In this document: positions 1 to 3,580 of the stretch, piece by piece
How the letters are laid out: every line of letters begins with the position of its first letter
Numbering within the stretch: the stretch's first letter is position 1
From: Clostridia bacterium
GTDB taxonomy: Bacteria > Bacillota > Clostridia > Oscillospirales > CAG-382
Direction of reading: 5' to 3'
Assembly (NCBI GenBank): GCA_900754535.1
Contig: CAAEDF010000269.1
Location: forward strand, 1-6,561
DNA length: 6,561 bases
Notes under the pieces: model-generated
Database searches by the model: none
What the model saw: only the letters and a program-made list of their open reading frames with translations
What the model was told of the DNA's origin: nothing
Made by a program: the position numbers and the translations under genes

Positions 1-2085
1 AATCAGCCACGGCCAGATCCGCGCCGTATCGCCGGTAGGCGGTGTGACACCCGGATCCTCCGATTCTCCCGGCGTATCCTCACGGTAGGTATTGATGAGA
101 TCGTATCCGTCTACCGCCTTATCATAACCGTCTGTCGCCGCCTCGTCGATGGTGTAGATTATCTCTTTGCCGGCGGCATCGTATTTCGGCATCTCAAAGC
201 GGTATTGCCATCCGTCCGCCTCCGTCACAAGCTGCTGCCGCACAAGCGCCCCGTCTGCGTACACGAGCACGACAATGGAATCCGGCCGGTTTTCCTCCGG
301 ATTGCTGCCGTGGTTCCAGATCTTCCGCCCTTCGATCAGCGTACGGTCCTGCGGCGGCTGCGTGCGGTCATAGCTGTTGACGAACTCTATCCTTTCGGCC
401 GGTTCACCGTCTTTTAAGACAGATACGGCGGCAGTCAGTCCTTCGCCGTTTCCGGTTACCGTGACCGTTACGGTATATACGGATGCATCATAAATCCAGC
501 CGTTCTTATTGTTTGCCGTTTCCGTGACCGTATAGCTGTATACGCCCTCTTCCGTATATCGTATCTCGCCCGCATGCAGCTCGCCGCCGCCAGTGAGCGA
601 CAGCGTCAGAAGGCCGTTGTCCGCTCCCGCCGGCATGGGCGCGCCGTCCGCAGCGGTTATGCGGAACGTAAAGCGCTCTTCCGGCGGACCGTCGCCCTCT
701 ATCATCTTGTAAATTGCCGGAAAATCGACAGCCGCCGGCGGGATATATGTGTTGATGATATCAAAGCCTTCATAAGACGGGCGGAAGTTTTTTACCGGCA
801 GTTCCTCCACGGTATAGACGATCTCTTTTCCGTCGCCGTCATATTTCGGGACGGTAAAGCCGTAAATCCATCTGCCTTCTTCGTCCGGCGTGACGGCAGC
901 CTCCTCCGCCACATGTTCCCCGGCCTTAAGTCGGACCGTAACCGATTCCGGCAGCAGCGTTTCGTCACCTTCAACGCCCTGCCAGGTTTTTTTCCCGGAT
1001 ATTTCTTTCATCACCGTGCCGGTAAAGGTGTTGATGACGGTAGATATAACATCTTCGGTAATTGCCGCGCCGAAGCCGTTTGCCGTCATCTGGCTGTATC
1101 CGTCCGGATAATAATCCTTTTCCCTCACCTCGTACCAATCGCCCGGTTTAAGCGTAAACGTTCTGCTTTCTCCGGGCTTCAGCGCGAGTTCATGAGGCTT
1201 TCCGTTGATGAAAACCGTTATTTCAAACGCCCTGTCCGCGTCTGACGGAGGGAACTCGCCCGCAAGCTCCTTTGTCACGGTAAGCTGCACGGGCTCGCTG
1301 AGCAGCTCGGGGGATTCGAAATATACGTTGTCAAAATACGCGGTCGAAAGCTCCTCGCCGACGGTACCTCTGTGTCCGGTGGCGGAAACCAGATAGCCTT
1401 CGGTTTCTTCTTCGGTCACGGTATAGGTGACGCCGGCCGGGATATTTTCGAACAGCGCCGTTTCCCCGTGACGGAGAGTAAGCGTCCCGCCGCTTGCAAG
1501 CTCTCCCGCTTTGCCGTCGTCTTTCCGGTAGATATAGGTGCCGCCGTCGGAAAACTCCACGGTGAAGACAAACTCCAGCGCTTCCTGATCGGCGCTAAGC
1601 GAAGAACCGTCGGAGTTTCGCACGGTTTTGCATATTGCAAGAGAACCGGTCAGCCTTATGTTATACGCGGTGACAGCCACCTCTCCGGCGCCGCCCTCGA
1701 ACAGGATAAAAGGGTAATGGGTAATCCGCTCGTCGCCCTGACTGTCAAAGGCATAACCGGGGGCGGGAAGGAGCTCCTCGAAGTAATAGCTGCCGGCGGG
1801 AAGGCGCACGGATATTTCCCCCGCCTCGTCGGTGGTGTATATCCCGCCGATCTGCTCGCTGTCCGCCGTAAAAAGGCAAAAAGCCGCCCCCGGCACCGGA
1901 TTGTCCGTCACGGTGCCGTCCGGCAGCTTTTCACGTTTCTGAAGCCGCACCGCGGCAATGGTCTGCGACGCTTCGTTGACCGTCGTCTGGAGGCTGTACC
2001 AGCTGTAGGTGCCGGTGATCACGGCGGAAAACACGAATACGGCGGTAAGAAAGCCGCTGATTATACGGTGAAACACCTGTCCCAC
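1..2085 (-). CDS. Sortase-anchored Cna_B/pilin-type surface adhesin with SipW-like signal (3' end cut by window)
   Basis: The frame is open for 695 codons from the GTG at 2085 to the window edge. Residues 8-29 form one hydrophobic segment ending GTYSW, close to the GTFAW of the next gene upstream, so a SipW-type export signal is likely. Six beta-sandwich domains follow, each with a candidate Lys-Glu-Asn isopeptide triad: SpaA-type at about 44-146 (K50, E104, N142); DUF7601/Cna_B-like at 147-255 (K153, E225, N253) and 265-355 (K272, E322, N352); Cna_B with KTW at 361-447 (K366, E428, N445); FctA-like pilin linker at 456-572 (K460, E522, N570); Cna_B with KIW at 583-667 (K588, E648, N665). A short linker leads to TPPTGD (681-686), an LPXTG variant, and the start of a hydrophobic anchor. 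About 30 residues are probably missing. Role: wall-linked stalk, adhesin or pilin subunit. Domain type and anchoring are well supported; ligand and polymerisation are unknown. The start is set by the AGGAGG nine bases upstream. Confidence 0.9.
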   Translation of the reverse strand, partial: MGQVFHRIISGFLTAVFVFSAVITGTYSWYSLQTTVNEASQTIAAVRLQKREKLPDGTVTDNPVPGAAFCLFTADSEQIGGIYTTDEAGEISVRLPAGSYYFEELLPAPGYAFDSQGDERITHYPFILFEGGAGEVAVTAYNIRLTGSLAICKTVRNSDGSSLSADQEALEFVFTVEFSDGGTYIYRKDDGKAGELASGGTLTLRHGETALFENIPAGVTYTVTEEETEGYLVSATGHRGTVGEELSTAYFDNVYFESPELLSEPVQLTVTKELAGEFPPSDADRAFEITVFINGKPHELALKPGESRTFTLKPGDWYEVREKDYYPDGYSQMTANGFGAAITEDVISTVINTFTGTVMKEISGKKTWQGVEGDETLLPESVTVRLKAGEHVAEEAAVTPDEEGRWIYGFTVPKYDGDGKEIVYTVEELPVKNFRPSYEGFDIINTYIPPAAVDFPAIYKMIEGDGPPEERFTFRITAADGAPMPAGADNGLLTLSLTGGGELHAGEIRYTEEGVYSYTVTETANNKNGWIYDASVYTVTVTVTGNGEGLTAAVSVLKDGEPAERIEFVNSYDRTQPPQDRTLIEGRKIWNHGSNPEENRPDSIVVLVYADGALVRQQLVTEADGWQYRFEMPKYDAAGKEIIYTIDEAATDGYDKAVDGYDLINTYREDTPGESEDPGVTPPTGDTARIWPWLI

Positions 2086-2094
2086 AAGCGTCAG

Positions 2095-2102
2095 CCTCCT
2101 TT
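2095..2102 (-). promoter_or_regulatory. Ribosome binding site of the adhesin gene
   Basis: The minus strand reads AAAGGAGG here, with nine bases between AGGAGG and the GTG at 2085. It decides the start, because the reading frame stays open upstream without an obvious ATG. The overlapping TTG at 2087 is in another frame and hits a stop after eight codons. Confidence 0.85.
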
Positions 2103-2124
2103 CACTGGTTGGATTGGGTTCTGC

Positions 2125-2164
2125 CCTCGGGAAAAGGCTCTCTCCGGAAAGCCTTTTCCCGAGG
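2125..2164 (-). terminator. Strong 15-bp hairpin between the TasA-like and adhesin genes (attenuator or partial terminator)
   Basis: Positions 2125-2139 and 2150-2164 are perfect inverted repeats of 15 bp around a 10-base loop. The inner stem has AAAAGGCT facing AGCCTTTT, a terminator-like arrangement readable on either strand, but in the minus direction the T run is only four bases and is followed by CCC. It lies 34 to 74 bases upstream of the adhesin GTG, where no promoter for that gene is evident. Partial termination, or a processing or stability element that sets the ratio of the two products, is more likely than a full stop. This is inference from structure only. Confidence 0.6.
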
Positions 2165-2180
2165 ACGGCAAAGCCGTCCT
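2162..2180 (-). other. Second hairpin, 8-bp perfect stem with 3-base loop
   Basis: AGGACGGC (2162-2169) and GCCGTCCT (2173-2180) pair perfectly around a three-base loop. The structure shares bases 2162-2164 with the adjacent 15-bp hairpin, so the two stems compete for their outermost pairs. It is transcribed just after the TasA-like gene ends. It may act with its neighbour as a tandem attenuator or 3'-end protector. Confidence 0.5.
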
Positions 2181-2185
2181 GCCGG

Positions 2186-2219
2186 GGTAACGGAAATTTA
2201 CGGTGATACCGCCGTTACC
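2186..2219 (-). other. Inverted repeat overlapping the stop codon of the TasA-like gene
   Basis: GGTAACGG (2186-2193) and CCGTTACC (2212-2219) are exact inverted repeats, 8 bp each, separated by 18 bases that include the TAA stop at 2198-2200. A fold here would be the first of three stems in the spacer. It may be chance, since the coding end is rich in repeated Val-Thr codons. Confidence 0.3.
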
Positions 2220-3478
2220 GTGACTTTATAGCTGGTTTTATAGGTGGCCTGGGCCTCCGCGTCCTTGTAGGTCGCGGTGACGGTCAGCACGGTGTCGGCG
2301 CTTTCGGAGGCAGGCACGGAAAGCAGACCGTTCTCGGCGATCGAGGTGCCTTCAGCGCCGCCGGTAACCGCCCAGGTTACGGTAGCTTCTGAAACGGGAG
2401 AGCCCTCTTTATCCGCAACGGCAAAGTTGAACTGGAGGGTGCTGCCCGCGGTCACCGTCGTGGCACCGTCTGCGGCAGTGACGGTCACCGTGGTGTTGGG
2501 AATGTCGGTGCCGGTGATGGTTTCCAGAAGCACTTCCGCGGCTGCGGTGGGAAGGCTGCCGGCCTCTGTGTCATAGAAACCGGTGTTGTTCAAAAATCCG
2601 ATATCGTCGGCGGTGACAAACTGGCCGACGACGTTGATGCCATAGTACCAGCTGTCACTCGGGGGATTGCTGTGGATGATCTCGTCAAGCAGCAGACCGG
2701 TGGTTTCGCCGGCGTCAATGCCCTGCGCCCAGTATGCCCAGCCGTCGGTATCCCATACCCAGTATTCACCCGGCTCCATGTTATACTCGTCTATCCACTG
2801 CTGCATCGTTATAACGACGGCGGTGCCGGTTTGTTTTGCGGTATGTTCCTGAGAAAGCACTTTTTTGATATCGGTGTTCTCTATGGGATCAGATTCGTCG
2901 ATATCGTCCGTATCGGCGTCGTAGATCTCGTCGCCGGTTTCCGTGTCGCCGACAGCATATTCCACATAGTCGGTGTAGTGGTTGGTGCCGTCGGTTGCGT
3001 CATATGTACCGTTGACGTCCGCCTTGAGCGAGTCCTTGTTCATATTGAAGGTGGGCATATACACACCCTGACCGCCCATTTTCCAATCCCAGTAGGCGCC
3101 GTAGGTTTCGTTTTCGCCAGGAAGGCGGGTGGTCCAGGTGCTCACATCATCAAGCTTGCCGGTACCTATAACCGTAATCCCGCTTCTGTCACCCCCTGCG
3201 GATCCTGCGCCTTTGCCGATCTCCATGTACTCGTCGAGACGTACGCGGGCGTAGATGGTGGTGCCGTCCTCATCGGGCTTGGTGAAGTTTTCAACGTAGA
3301 CGTTCTTGTTACGGCCGTTGAAATCATCGTGCAGACGGCCGCCGGGGTTGACGGTGGCCATGGTTTCGTTCAGCGCCTGCTGGCTTATCGACTGCCACGC
3401 GAAAGTGCCGCCGAGGGCAATGACCGCAGCCATGCCTACCGCGCCGATGGACGCGGCAATTTTTTTCTTGGTTGTCAT
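2198..3478 (-). CDS. SipW-type secreted TasA-like protein with C-terminal Ig-like domain
   Basis: A complete 426-residue protein. Residues 1-29 are a Lys-rich start, a hydrophobic stretch and GGTFAW, the pattern of SipW-dependent signal peptides of TasA/camelysin-like proteins. The mature part opens with a beta-rich region containing YARVRLDEYMEIG (76-88), typical of clostridial SipW-type secreted proteins. Next come a very acidic stretch (about 178-203) and a Trp/Gly-rich block (240-303) with WVWD, GWAYWA, TGLLLD and GINVVGQFVTADDIG. Residues about 327-424 form an Ig-like (BIG-type) domain rich in Val-Thr strands. There is no sorting motif or C-terminal membrane segment, so it is probably released or assembled extracellularly. 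The region around 148-324 is homologous to the start of the upstream gene product, and 102 bases separate the two genes. The likely role is a matrix or fibre subunit; a camelysin-like protease role is not supported by any motif seen. The exact family is inferred. Confidence 0.88.
   Translation of the reverse strand: MTTKKKIAASIGAVGMAAVIALGGTFAWQSISQQALNETMATVNPGGRLHDDFNGRNKNVYVENFTKPDEDGTTIYARVRLDEYMEIGKGAGSAGGDRSGITVIGTGKLDDVSTWTTRLPGENETYGAYWDWKMGGQGVYMPTFNMNKDSLKADVNGTYDATDGTNHYTDYVEYAVGDTETGDEIYDADTDDIDESDPIENTDIKKVLSQEHTAKQTGTAVVITMQQWIDEYNMEPGEYWVWDTDGWAYWAQGIDAGETTGLLLDEIIHSNPPSDSWYYGINVVGQFVTADDIGFLNNTGFYDTEAGSLPTAAAEVLLETITGTDIPNTTVTVTAADGATTVTAGSTLQFNFAVADKEGSPVSEATVTWAVTGGAEGTSIAENGLLSVPASESADTVLTVTATYKDAEAQATYKTSYKVTVTAVSP
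2570..2761 (-). repeat. Paralogous 64-codon block, copy in the TasA-like gene
   Basis: This block (residues 240-303, WVWD to GFYD) aligns without gaps to 6065-6256 of the upstream gene. By direct count 48 of 64 residues are identical. A stretch of 20 bases at 2616-2635 is identical to 6111-6130. It marks an old tandem duplication of the secreted module, not a mobile element. Confidence 0.85.
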
Positions 3479-3486
3479 GGTTGTTT

Positions 3487-3492
3487 CCTCCT
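3487..3492 (-). promoter_or_regulatory. Ribosome binding site of the TasA-like gene
   Basis: The minus strand reads AGGAGG, eight bases upstream of the ATG at 3478. Spacing is ideal and the A/T-rich surroundings favour strong initiation, which would suit an abundant structural protein. Confidence 0.88.
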
Positions 3493-3515
3493 GAATTATA
3501 TTGTTTGTTTTAAGA

Positions 3516-3530
3516 GGGGCTTCCTGCCCC
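3516..3530 (-). other. Small GC hairpin in the spacer before the TasA-like gene
   Basis: GGGGC (3516-3520) and GCCCC (3526-3530) pair around a five-base loop. On the minus strand the stem is followed by TCTTAAAA, a poor T tract, so it is at best a weak terminator or an mRNA 5'-end structure just upstream of the ribosome binding site. Confidence 0.35.
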
Positions 3531-3550
3531 GGATAAATGATTTTGCGGCG

Positions 3551-3563
3551 CGGACCGCGTCCG
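3551..3563 (-). other. Short GC-rich hairpin after the DUF6273-repeat gene
   Basis: CGGAC (3551-3555) and GTCCG (3559-3563) pair around CGC, within a very GC-rich run directly after the stop at 3581-3583. On the minus strand A residues follow, not T, so it is not a convincing intrinsic terminator. Read-through into the next gene is plausible. Confidence 0.3.
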
Positions 3564-3580
3564 GCGGCCCGCCTGAACGG

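Noticed and set aside
574..1245. A 223-codon plus-strand open frame, Arg-rich
   Set aside because: The composition is typical of an antisense shadow of GC-rich coding DNA, and it is fully covered by the adhesin gene.
1372..2190. A 272-codon plus-strand open frame
   Set aside because: It is the antisense shadow of the adhesin gene and ends in the hairpin region. The opposite strand encodes clear Cna_B-type domains in the same stretch.
2198..3478. Calling the TasA-like protein a camelysin metalloprotease
   Set aside because: No HExxH or other recognisable metal-protease motif is present. Only the export signal and general architecture match the camelysin/TasA group.
3495..3500. TATAAT on the minus strand as a -10 promoter box for the TasA-like gene
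   Set aside because: Transcription would start inside the ribosome binding site at 3487-3492, leaving no usable leader, and there is no TTGACA-like box at the right distance.
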